A DNA stretch of 64,000 nucleotides from Ramlibacter sp. WS9 (GTDB taxonomy: Bacteria; Pseudomonadota; Gammaproteobacteria; Burkholderiales; Burkholderiaceae_C). The notes under the pieces were generated by a model. It made no database searches, was not told where the DNA came from, and worked only from the letters and a program-made list of their open reading frames with translations. Positions within the stretch are counted from its first letter, which is position 1. Each line of letters starts with the position of its first letter. The translations under genes were made by a program, and so were the position numbers. Where the stretch lies: positions 1 through 64,000 of the forward strand of contig NZ_RKMB01000017.1 in assembly GCF_003797765.1 (NCBI RefSeq), read 5' to 3'. This document shows positions 8,452 through 16,545 of the stretch, in pieces.

Positions 8452-9399
8452 ATGCAGATCGTCGACGCGCACCATCACCTGTGGGATCTGTCGCGCGGGC
8501 GCTATCCCTGGTTGCAGCAGGACTACGACGCGGACAAGTTCTTCCTCGGCGACTACCGGCCGCTGTGCACCAACTTCCTTCCCGCGGACTTCTGTGCGGC
8601 CGCGGGCGGCTGCGACGTTTTGGCGACGGTGCATGTGGAAGCCGAGCGCGACCGTGCTGAACAGGTTGCCGAGACCGCCTGGCTGCACGAGCAGCATGCG
8701 GCGCACGGTTTTCCGAATGCCATCGTCGCGCATGCCTGGCTGGACCAGCCCGAGACGGAGGAGCGCCTGCGGGAACACCTGAAGTTTCCCCTGGTGCGTG
8801 GTATCCGCAGCAAACCGGTGACCTCCTCGTCGCCGGATGAATCGGTCCAGGGGCAGCGCGGCACGATGCAGGACGACAACTGGCTGCGTGGCCTGGCACT
8901 GTTGCCGCGACTGGGCCTGAGCTGGGACCTGCGTGTTCCGTATTGGCACCTGGCCGAAGCGGCGGAGGTTGCGGCGCAGCTTCCCAAGCTGCCCATCGTG
9001 CTGAACCACCACGGCTTTGCCTGGGACCGCAGCGAGCAGGGCCTGAAGCACTGGCGCGACGCAATGGCCGTGCTCGCGCGGCAACCCAACGTGCACGTGA
9101 AGCTGTCGGAGTTCGGGTTGCGCGACCGGCCGTGGAGCTGGGAAGACAACGCCTATGTCGTCCGCGAAACGCTTGCCATCTTCGGCTGGGAGCGCTGCAT
9201 GTTCGCCAGCAACTTTCCCGTCGCGGGGCTGCGCATCGGGTACGGGCCCCTGGTCCAGGGAATGCTGCGCATGCTGGACGGTTTGCCACTGGAACAGCGC
9301 TGCGCCGTCATGGGCGGCAACGCGCTGCGCTTCTACCGGATCGACACGACGACGACAACAACAACCACAACAGCCACTACGGCTGAATGCGCCTCATGA
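8452..9399 (+). CDS. Amidohydrolase-2 family lactonase (COG3618, L-fucono/rhamnono-lactonase-like)
   Basis: A 315-residue TIM-barrel hydrolase. VDAHHHLWD at the N-terminus is the first-strand metal motif, HVEAERD follows, LNHHGF supplies a further His, and MFASNFPV ends the barrel where related lactonases carry the catalytic Asp (FASNxPV/FGSDxPV). The family contains L-fuconolactonase and L-rhamnono-lactonase, so hydrolysis of a sugar lactone to the acid is the likely role, feeding the dehydratase at 2446. It starts 2 bp after the propeller gene and its stop overlaps the next start (ATGA at 9396). The C-terminus is odd: a run of Thr codons (about 9346-9381) gives a poly-Thr tail outside the conserved fold. 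Confidence 0.85.
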   Translation: MQIVDAHHHLWDLSRGRYPWLQQDYDADKFFLGDYRPLCTNFLPADFCAAAGGCDVLATVHVEAERDRAEQVAETAWLHEQHAAHGFPNAIVAHAWLDQPETEERLREHLKFPLVRGIRSKPVTSSSPDESVQGQRGTMQDDNWLRGLALLPRLGLSWDLRVPYWHLAEAAEVAAQLPKLPIVLNHHGFAWDRSEQGLKHWRDAMAVLARQPNVHVKLSEFGLRDRPWSWEDNAYVVRETLAIFGWERCMFASNFPVAGLRIGYGPLVQGMLRMLDGLPLEQRCAVMGGNALRFYRIDTTTTTTTTTATTAECAS

Positions 9400-10829
9400 A
9401 CAACTTCAAGAACTACATCAACGGTGAATGGGTGGCCGGCGTTGCCGAAGCGCCCAACATCAATCCCTCCGACACCTCAGACGTGATCGGCCTGTACGCG
9501 CAGGGTAACCAGGCGCATGCGGAGGCCGCCATCGCGGCAGCGCGCTCGGCCATTCCGCGTTGGGCGTTCTCGACGCCGCAGCAGCGCTTCGATGTGCTGG
9601 ACGCGGTGGGCAACGAGATTCTGGCGCGCAAGGACGAGATCGGCAGGCTGCTGTCGCGGGAGGAGGGCAAGACTTTGCCTGAAGGCATCGGCGAAACCGT
9701 GCGTGCCGCGATGATCTTCAAGTTCTTCGCCGGCGAGGCGCTGCGGGTCGGCGGCGAGTCGCTGCCTTCGGTGCGGCCGGGCGTGGGCGTGGAGATGTCG
9801 CGCGAGCCGGTCGGCGTCGTCGGCTTGATCACGCCGTGGAACTTCCCGATCGCCATCCCCGCCTGGAAGATCGCACCGGCGCTGGCCTACGGCAACTGCG
9901 TGGTGTTCAAACCGGCTGAGCTGGTGCCCGGCTGTGCTTGGACGATCGCCGAAATCCTGAGCCGCACGGCCCTGCCCAAGGGCGTGTTCAACCTGGTGAT
10001 GGGCCCAGGCTCCAAGGTGGGCAATACCTTCGTCAACTCGCCGCAGGTGGATGCCATCAGCTTCACCGGGTCCCAGGCCACGGGGCAGCGCATCATCGCC
10101 GCCTGCGCCGCGCGCCAGGCCAAGATGCAGTGCGAGATGGGCGGCAAGAACCCGATGATCGTGCTTGACGACGCCGACCTGGACGTGGCCGTGAACGCCG
10201 CGGTGCAAAGCGCGTACTTTTCCACCGGGCAGCGCTGCACCGCGTCGAGCCGCATCATCGTGACCGAGGGCGTCCACGACGCCTTCGTGGGCGCGGTGCT
10301 GGGGAAGATGGCCAAGCTCAAGATCGACAACGCGGTGCTGCCGGGCACCGACATCGGCCCGGTGGTGGACGAACGCCAACTCGCCGGCAACCTGGGGTAT
10401 GTCGCCAAGGCGCGCGAAGAGGGCGGCAACGTCGTCGGCGGAGAAGCGGTGGAGCGCGCGACACGCGGTTTCTACCAATTGCCGGCGCTGGTCACCGAAA
10501 CGACCGCAGCGATGACGATCAACCGCGAAGAGGTGTTCGGGCCGGTGGCCAGCGTCATCCGCGTCAAGAACTACGACGAGGCCCTGGCCATGGCCAACGA
10601 CACGCCGTTCGGCCTGTCCGCAGGCATCGCCACCACCAGCCTGAAGTACGCCACGCATTTCAAGCGCCACAGCCAGGCGGGCATGGTGATGGTCAACCTG
10701 CCCACTGCCGGGGTGGACTACCACGTGCCGTTCGGCGGCCGCAAGGGTTCCAGCTATGGGCCGCGCGAGCAGGGCCGCTACGCGCAGGAATTCTTCACCA
10801 CGGTGAAGACGGCATACACGTTGGCTTGA
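9396..10829 (+). CDS. Aldehyde dehydrogenase, 2-ketoglutarate-semialdehyde dehydrogenase type
   Basis: A 477-residue NAD(P)-dependent aldehyde dehydrogenase. TPWNFPIAIPAWKIAPAL and FTGSQATGQRI form the nucleotide site, Glu247 in EMGGKNP is the general base and Cys281 in TGQRCTASS is the nucleophile. The C-terminal VDYHVPFGGRKGSSYGPREQ run is characteristic of ketoglutarate-semialdehyde dehydrogenases of the non-phosphorylative arabinose/xylose pathways. With the AraD1-like gene this suggests a Weimberg-type route to 2-oxoglutarate. The ATG at 9396 overlaps the upstream stop and gives the family's NYINGEWV start; the ATG at 9387 is an alternative. Confidence 0.88.
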   Translation: MNNFKNYINGEWVAGVAEAPNINPSDTSDVIGLYAQGNQAHAEAAIAAARSAIPRWAFSTPQQRFDVLDAVGNEILARKDEIGRLLSREEGKTLPEGIGETVRAAMIFKFFAGEALRVGGESLPSVRPGVGVEMSREPVGVVGLITPWNFPIAIPAWKIAPALAYGNCVVFKPAELVPGCAWTIAEILSRTALPKGVFNLVMGPGSKVGNTFVNSPQVDAISFTGSQATGQRIIAACAARQAKMQCEMGGKNPMIVLDDADLDVAVNAAVQSAYFSTGQRCTASSRIIVTEGVHDAFVGAVLGKMAKLKIDNAVLPGTDIGPVVDERQLAGNLGYVAKAREEGGNVVGGEAVERATRGFYQLPALVTETTAAMTINREEVFGPVASVIRVKNYDEALAMANDTPFGLSAGIATTSLKYATHFKRHSQAGMVMVNLPTAGVDYHVPFGGRKGSSYGPREQGRYAQEFFTTVKTAYTLA

Positions 10830-10837
10830 AGACGGCC

Positions 10838-11758
10838 ATGATCGACATCCTCGACGACCGTTTCGCCCCCGTGGCCGAAGGCGCAAGCCTGGAGCGCTTG
10901 TGCACCGGCGCGGTCTGGAGCGAAGGGCCGGTGTGGCTGGCCGAGGAAGACGCCGTGCTGTGGAGCGACATCCCGAACAACCGCATGCTGCGGTGGTCGG
11001 AGCGTGACGGCATGACGGTGTGGCGCGAGGGCGTGGAGTTCACCAACGGCCACACGCGCGACCGCAATGGCGACCTGCTGCATTGCTCGCACGGGCTGCG
11101 CGCCATCGCGCGCACGCCGATGGTGGGCGGGCGCGTCCTGCCCGCCACACCCGATGAAATCGTGGTGGACCGCTACCGGGGCAAACGCCTGAATTCGCCC
11201 AACGACATCGTGGTCAAGCGCGACGGCACGATCTGGTTCACCGATCCGCCCTACGGCATCGCGAGCGACCGCGAGGGGCATCGGGCTGAAAGCGAACTGG
11301 GCGCCAACCACGTCTTTCGCTATGACCTGGCGACACGAGAGCTCGCGATCGCCAGCGACTTCATCGAAGAACCCAACGGCCTGGCGTTCTCACCCGACGA
11401 GTCGCTGCTGTACGTCAGCGACACGTCGGCGGCGCTGCGCAGTGACGACGGCGGCAACCACCACATCGTCGTATTCGATGTCGCCGGCAACGTTCTGCTG
11501 AATCCGCGCGTCTTCGCGGTGATCGAGCCGGGCCTGGCCGATGGCTTCAGGCTGGACGCGCAGGGCTGGGTCTACACCAGCAGCGAAGACAGCGTCCAGG
11601 TGTTTCACCCCGATGGCTCCCGCCTGGCCAAGATCCGCGTGCCCGAAAAGGTGGGCAACCTGTGCTTCGGCGGGCCCGAACACAACCAGCTTTTCATCGC
11701 GGCCAGCAGCTCGCTCTACCGCATCACCCTGAACACTCAAGGAGCGCAACCCGCATGA
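10838..11758 (+). CDS. SMP-30/gluconolactonase-family sugar lactonase
   Basis: A 306-residue six-bladed propeller lactonase. The metal-site residues appear in order: Glu in WSEGPVW, Asn in RLNSPNDIVV, Asn in EEPNGLAFSPDESLLYVSD and the Asp of that last motif. WFTDPPYGI is also typical of the family. It should hydrolyse an aldonolactone to the aldonic acid. This is the second lactonase type in the operon, besides the amidohydrolase at 8452. The ATG at 10838 is likely; a TTG at 10826 overlapping the aldehyde dehydrogenase stop is possible. The stop overlaps the next ATG (ATGA), indicating translational coupling. Confidence 0.9.
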   Translation: MIDILDDRFAPVAEGASLERLCTGAVWSEGPVWLAEEDAVLWSDIPNNRMLRWSERDGMTVWREGVEFTNGHTRDRNGDLLHCSHGLRAIARTPMVGGRVLPATPDEIVVDRYRGKRLNSPNDIVVKRDGTIWFTDPPYGIASDREGHRAESELGANHVFRYDLATRELAIASDFIEEPNGLAFSPDESLLYVSDTSAALRSDDGGNHHIVVFDVAGNVLLNPRVFAVIEPGLADGFRLDAQGWVYTSSEDSVQVFHPDGSRLAKIRVPEKVGNLCFGGPEHNQLFIAASSSLYRITLNTQGAQPA

Positions 11759-12684
11759 CGCGAGAAATCCTTCTGCTCGTGGAAAAGTGCAGCCACTGCT
11801 TCAGCTACTACGACATCGCCAGCGGCGAGCGGCTGCACAGCATTGGTTTGCCGGAGTTCCCGCACGAATTCGTGGTCGATGCGGCCAGCCGCTATGCGTA
11901 CGTCGGCCACTACGGCGTGGAAACGTCCGGCCATCCGGGTGCGGGCGGCACCAGCATCTTCCAGATCGACCTGGCCCAGCGCAAGCTCGCGCGCACCATC
12001 GACATCGCGCCTTTCAACCGCTTGCACGGCATGCAGATGGACTCGCACGGCCGCCTGTACGCGCTGAGCGAGGAGAAGGCGCAGCTGGTGGTGCTGGACC
12101 AGCCAGAGACCGACTCTGCGCCGCGCCGCGCCGTGCCCACAGGCGGCGTCAAGAGCCACCTGTTCGCCCTGACGCGCGACGGCCAGACGGCCTATGCGAT
12201 GAACTTGCTCTCGCACACGGTGACCAAGATCCGCCCCCACGACGCAACGTTCACACCCGTGGCCTGTTCGCCCGGCGAGAAGCCCGAAGGCTACGCGCTG
12301 AGCGACGACGAGAAGACGCTCTACGTCACCTGCCGCTGGAGCAACACGCTGTGCGCCATCGACACGGACAGCATGCAGGTGAAGTACAGCGCGCCGTCTC
12401 GCGACGACGCAACGCGGTTGTACCTGCATGCGAGCGGGCGCCTCGTCGCCACCAATTACGGCGAACGCAGCCTGTCGGTTCTGGACCCGGCAACCCTGAA
12501 AGAAACCGCGCACATCAAGATGGAGGCACGCGCCATCGCGCTCAGCTACCACCCGAGCAAGCCGCTGGCCTTCGTGAGCCAGGACAACGACAAGCTGGGC
12601 TACTTCAACATGGAAACGCTGGCGTTCGAGCGTTTCATCGGGACGCAGCGCGAGCCCGACGTGTCCCGGGTGGTGATGCTGTGA
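11755..12684 (+). CDS. YncE-like beta-propeller protein (paralogue 2)
   Basis: A 309-residue paralogue of the protein at 7488, with matching blade motifs: LLLVEKCSHCFSYYDIASG, FPHEFVVDAASRYAYVGHYG, SHLFALTRDGQTAYAMNLLS and LVATNYGERSLSVLDP. No signal peptide is seen. It is coupled by ATGA to the SMP-30 lactonase upstream and by GTGA to the ABC ATPase downstream, so it belongs to the same transcript as sugar uptake and lactone hydrolysis. The function is not established. It may be a lactonase-like enzyme, since the fold is shared with 6-phosphogluconolactonase. Confidence 0.75.
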   Translation: MTREILLLVEKCSHCFSYYDIASGERLHSIGLPEFPHEFVVDAASRYAYVGHYGVETSGHPGAGGTSIFQIDLAQRKLARTIDIAPFNRLHGMQMDSHGRLYALSEEKAQLVVLDQPETDSAPRRAVPTGGVKSHLFALTRDGQTAYAMNLLSHTVTKIRPHDATFTPVACSPGEKPEGYALSDDEKTLYVTCRWSNTLCAIDTDSMQVKYSAPSRDDATRLYLHASGRLVATNYGERSLSVLDPATLKETAHIKMEARAIALSYHPSKPLAFVSQDNDKLGYFNMETLAFERFIGTQREPDVSRVVML

Positions 12685-14210
12685 GCGCCGATCCCGTACT
12701 TCGCATCCAGAACCTGGGCAAGCGCTTCGGTGGCACTCAGGCTGTCGACGCGGTGTCGCTCGACCTGCATGCCGGCGAAATCCTCGCGCTGCTGGGCGAA
12801 AACGGCGCGGGCAAGTCCACGCTCATCAAGATTTTGGCCGGCGTGGTGCGGCAGGACACCGGCAGCGTGGAACTGCTGGGCATGGGCGAGCACGAATGGC
12901 GCGCCCGGCCCAAGGCCGACATTCCTATGGCCTTCATACACCAGGACCTGGGCCTGGTGGAGTGGATGACCGTGGCTGAGAACGTGGCGCTGGGCATGGG
13001 TTTCCCCATGCGGCTGGGCCGCATCGACTGGCGCGAGGCCGACGCCTTGGCGCGGCGCGTGCTGGAACACGTGGGTTGCGACATCGATCCGCGCCGGCGC
13101 GTCTTCACGCTCACGCGTGCCGAGAAGTCGCTGCTGGCCATCGGCCGCGCCCTGGAAACGAAAGCCAAAGTCCTGGTGCTGGACGAGCCGACCGCGAGCC
13201 TGCCGATGGCCGACGTGCAGCGCATGTTCGCGCTGCTGCGCAAACTGCGCGGCATGGGCGTGGCGATGATCTACGTCTCGCACCGGCTCGACGAGATCAT
13301 GGACATCTCCGACCGTGCCGCCGTCATGCGCGACGGCAAGCTGGTCGGCGTGCGCCAGACCGCGCAGGCCACTGAGCATGAACTGGTGGAACTGATCATC
13401 GGCCGCAAGTTCGAAGGTTCTGCGGTCAAGGCGCGCACGCATGGTGGCGAGGAGCTGCTGCGGCTGGAGGGCGTCTACACCGCCAATGCCGGGCCGGTGA
13501 CGTTCACAGCCCACAAGGGCGAGGTGCTGGGCCTGATCGGCCTGCGTGGCGCCGGCCACGAAGCGGTGAGCCGCGCGCTGTTTGGTCTGGCCGAGATCGC
13601 GCGGGGCACTGTGCGGCTCAATGGTGAAGTCGTCCGCCCGCGCAATCCGGCCCAGGCCGTCGCGCTCGGCATCGCCTTGGTAGCTGCCGACCGGCTGGAA
13701 GAAAACCTCGCGGGCTCGCTCACCGTCAAGGAAAACCTGTTCCCGCACCCGGCCCTGATCTTCGGCCGGCTGATGGCGCGGCTCTCGCGCGGCGCCGAGA
13801 GTGCGCAGGCGCAGGCGCTGATCCAGCGCTTCGACGTGAACCCGCCGGCGCCCCAAGCCGACGTGCAGACCCTCAGCGGCGGCAACCAGCAGAAGGTGGT
13901 GCTGGCGCGCTGGATGCACCTGAACAAGCCGCTGCTGATCCTCGAAGAGCCCACGGCCGGTGTCGATGTGGGCGCCAAGCGGCAGATTTACGAAATCCTG
14001 CGCCAGCAGGCCGAAGCCGGCGTGTGCGTGCTGGTGGTCTCCACCGATTTCGAAGAGATCGCCAACGTCTGCAACCGTGCCCTGGTGTTCCGCGACGGCC
14101 TGGTGGCCGACGAACTCAGCGGTGAGCGGCTCAGCATCGGCGGTTTGCTCGTGGCCGCGTCGGGCCAGGGTTCACCGCTTCCCAACTCCAAAGAAGAGCA
14201 AGAGACATGA
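12681..14210 (+). CDS. CUT2-family sugar ABC transporter ATPase (two NBDs; GguA/XylG-like)
   Basis: A 509-residue double-cassette ATPase of the ribose/galactose/xylose class. The first half has Walker A GENGAGKST (near residue 39), IHQDLGLVEWMTVAENV and Walker B VLVLDEPTAS. The second half has the usual degenerate nucleotide loop (GLRGAGHEAV) but an intact LSGGNQQKVVLARW signature and LLILEEPTAGVDVGAKRQIYE. It starts at GTG 12681, overlapping the upstream stop, and its own stop overlaps the permease ATG. With the permease and the receptors that follow it forms a monosaccharide importer. The neighbourhood of an AraD1/GguC-like gene recalls the gguABC locus of Agrobacterium. Confidence 0.93.
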   Translation: MSADPVLRIQNLGKRFGGTQAVDAVSLDLHAGEILALLGENGAGKSTLIKILAGVVRQDTGSVELLGMGEHEWRARPKADIPMAFIHQDLGLVEWMTVAENVALGMGFPMRLGRIDWREADALARRVLEHVGCDIDPRRRVFTLTRAEKSLLAIGRALETKAKVLVLDEPTASLPMADVQRMFALLRKLRGMGVAMIYVSHRLDEIMDISDRAAVMRDGKLVGVRQTAQATEHELVELIIGRKFEGSAVKARTHGGEELLRLEGVYTANAGPVTFTAHKGEVLGLIGLRGAGHEAVSRALFGLAEIARGTVRLNGEVVRPRNPAQAVALGIALVAADRLEENLAGSLTVKENLFPHPALIFGRLMARLSRGAESAQAQALIQRFDVNPPAPQADVQTLSGGNQQKVVLARWMHLNKPLLILEEPTAGVDVGAKRQIYEILRQQAEAGVCVLVVSTDFEEIANVCNRALVFRDGLVADELSGERLSIGGLLVAASGQGSPLPNSKEEQET

Positions 14211-15304
14211 CCACATCCATCAAGGCGACGGCGCTCGAGCCCGATCCCTCTTTCGACGGCGCCGTGCGCGGCATCGCGCGCCTGGGCCAGTACCTGCCGG
14301 TGTATGGCCTGCCCGTGCTCACCGTGGCGCTCATCGTGCTGTTTTCGCTGCTGTTGCCGCAGTCTTTCCCGACGCTGTTCAACCTGCGTTCGATTCTCGC
14401 CGACAAGTCCGTGATCGCCTTGCTGGCCTTGGCCGCAACCATCCCGATGATGACGGGCAAGATCGACCTGACGGTGGGCTACGGCATCGTGCTGTGGCAC
14501 ATCCTGGCGATCAGTTTGCAGACGCAGTTCGGGCTGTCCTGGCCGGTGGCCGTGGCCATCGTGCTGATGTGCGGCGCGTTGTTCGGCCTGCTCAACGGCG
14601 TGCTGGTGGAACAGGCGCAGATCGATTCCTTCATCGCGACGCTGGGCACAGGCACCGTGCTGTACGCCATCGCTCTGTGGCACAGCGGCGGCCGGCAAGT
14701 GCTGGGCGACCTGCCCAACGGTTTTCTTGCCATCGCGGGCGGCGAGTTGTTCGGCTTGCCCGTCACGGCCTTCTACGTGCTGGCGATCGCGCTGGCGATG
14801 TGGATCGTCAGCGAGCACATGCCCATCGGCCGCGCGCTGTACGTGATCGGCTCCAACCCGAAGGCAGCCGTGCTCAACGGCATCCCGCTGCAGAAGTGCG
14901 TGATGGGCGCGTTCGTCGCATCGGGCACGCTGTCGGCCTTCGCCGGTGTGGTGCTGGCCTCGCGCCTACAGATCGGCCAGGCGGGCGTGGGCCTGGAGTT
15001 CCTGCTGCCGGCCCTGGTCGGCGCCTTCCTGGGCTCTACGACCATCCGGCCCGGGCGCGTCAACGTCTGGGGCACGCTGGTCGGCGTGGCAATCCTGGCC
15101 GTCGGCATCTCGGGCATCCAGCAATTCGGCGGCGCCTTCTTCGTCGAGCCGCTGTTCAACGGCCTGACCTTATTGGTGTCCATCGGCATCGCGGGCTATG
15201 CGCAGCGCAGGCGCGGCCAGTCGATCCGCCGGCGCATCGCGCAGCAGCAGATGGCCGCTTCCCCAACCCCCTCGGTGCCGGCGCAGTCAGCCGGCACCGT
15301 TTGA
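14207..15304 (+). CDS. CUT2-family sugar ABC transporter permease
   Basis: A 365-residue inner-membrane permease with about nine to ten hydrophobic helices. IPMMTGKIDLTVGYGIVLWHILA near residue 85 and SFIATLGTGTVLYAIALW are the family's RbsC/GguB-type motifs. ALYVIGSNPKAAVLNGIPLQKCVMGAFVASG is the coupling-helix region. It is coupled to the ATPase by ATGA. A sugar receptor follows 38 bp downstream. Confidence 0.92.
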   Translation: MTTSIKATALEPDPSFDGAVRGIARLGQYLPVYGLPVLTVALIVLFSLLLPQSFPTLFNLRSILADKSVIALLALAATIPMMTGKIDLTVGYGIVLWHILAISLQTQFGLSWPVAVAIVLMCGALFGLLNGVLVEQAQIDSFIATLGTGTVLYAIALWHSGGRQVLGDLPNGFLAIAGGELFGLPVTAFYVLAIALAMWIVSEHMPIGRALYVIGSNPKAAVLNGIPLQKCVMGAFVASGTLSAFAGVVLASRLQIGQAGVGLEFLLPALVGAFLGSTTIRPGRVNVWGTLVGVAILAVGISGIQQFGGAFFVEPLFNGLTLLVSIGIAGYAQRRRGQSIRRRIAQQQMAASPTPSVPAQSAGTV

Positions 15305-15342
15305 CAAACCGCCTCGTCGAGGCAATTCACGGAGACAAGAAG

Positions 15343-16452
15343 ATGAAGAACGGATTCCATTTCACGCGCCGCGCCCTGACGGCGGCCATCGCAGCTGTTG
15401 GCCTGGCCGGCTTGGCCGGCATGGCCCACGCCGACGACTTCCTGGCACTCGCCAAGCAGAAGGTGACGGCGGCCACCGCTTCCAAAACCAAGTGGGATGG
15501 CCCCACCACCGGCCCCAAGGCCGTGGCCGACAAGACCATCGTCTTCGTCGCCTCCGACATGCGCAACGGCGGCGTGCTCGGCGTGTCCAAGGGCGTTGAA
15601 GAAGCTGCCAAGGCCATCGGCTGGAAGGTGCGCGTGCTCGACGGCCAGGGTTCGGTGCAGGGCCGCACCGCGGCCTTCAACCAGGCCATCGCTCTCAAGC
15701 CGGTGGGCATCCTGCTGGGCGGCTTCGACGCCAAGGAGCAGGCCACGGGCGTGAAGGCCGCGACCGAAAGCAAGATTCCCGTCGTCGGCTGGCACGCCGC
15801 CAAAGAAGCGGGCGCGGTGGACGGCATGTTCTTCAACGTGACCACCAACGCGCAGGACGTGGCCGAGATCGCAGCGCTGCACGCAGTCGCGACGTCCAAC
15901 GGCAAGGCCGGTGTGGTCGTGTTCACCGATTCGGCTTACGCGGTCGCCATCGCCAAGTCCAACGCCATGGCCGAGGTCATCAAGAAGTGCGTGGGCTGCA
16001 CGCTGCTGGGCATCGAAGACACGCCGCTGGCCGACACCTCCAACCGCATGCCGCAGCTCACCACGTCGCTGATCCAGCGCCATGGCGCCAAGTGGACGCA
16101 CTCGCTGGGCATCAATGACCTGTACTTCGACTTCATGGGCCCCACGCTGCAATCCGCCGGCGGCACGGCCAAGGACCTGAAGAACCTGTCGGGCGGCGAC
16201 GGTTCCGAATCGGCCTACCAGCGCATCCGCAACAACCGCTTCCAGGCCGGCACCGTGCCGGAGCCGCTGAACCTGCACGGCTGGCAGATGGTCGACGAGA
16301 TCAACCGCGCGCTCGCCGGGCAGAAGGCCAGCGGCTATTCGACGCCCGTGCACCTGGTCACGGCCGACAACATCAAGGGGGACGGCGGGCCGAAGAACAG
16401 TTTCGACCCGGACAACGGCTACCGCGACGCCTACAAGAAGATCTGGAAGTAG
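15343..16452 (+). CDS. Sugar ABC transporter periplasmic binding protein (first of a tandem pair)
   Basis: A 369-residue type I periplasmic receptor with a signal peptide ending in AGMAHA. TIVFVASDMRNGGVLGVSKGVEE is the first strand and helix, GQGSVQGRTAAFNQAI is the hinge region, and LGGFDAKEQATG and NLSGGDGSESAYQRIR are ligand-side loops. GGPKNSFDPDNGYRDAYKKIWK forms the C-terminus. It follows its own ATPase and permease, so it should be the receptor of that importer. A second, clearly homologous receptor is next at 16546; the two share many long identical blocks, consistent with tandem duplication. Confidence 0.92.
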   Translation: MKNGFHFTRRALTAAIAAVGLAGLAGMAHADDFLALAKQKVTAATASKTKWDGPTTGPKAVADKTIVFVASDMRNGGVLGVSKGVEEAAKAIGWKVRVLDGQGSVQGRTAAFNQAIALKPVGILLGGFDAKEQATGVKAATESKIPVVGWHAAKEAGAVDGMFFNVTTNAQDVAEIAALHAVATSNGKAGVVVFTDSAYAVAIAKSNAMAEVIKKCVGCTLLGIEDTPLADTSNRMPQLTTSLIQRHGAKWTHSLGINDLYFDFMGPTLQSAGGTAKDLKNLSGGDGSESAYQRIRNNRFQAGTVPEPLNLHGWQMVDEINRALAGQKASGYSTPVHLVTADNIKGDGGPKNSFDPDNGYRDAYKKIWK

Positions 16453-16545
16453 TTTCGCGCCCGTAGACCCGCGCCTCACGGTTTGGGGCTCTGTCGATCC
16501 GCGGCTGCAGTGCGGGGCCGAGTGTTCACGTTCATGGAGACTCAC

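Noticed and set aside
9346-9381. Short ACN repeat considered as a CRISPR-like repeat
   Set aside because: It is in frame, coding, without spacers.
11787-14210. An 807-codon plus-strand frame reaching into the ABC ATPase
   Set aside because: The first 300 codons are an out-of-frame reading of the propeller gene; the true ATPase starts at GTG 12681.
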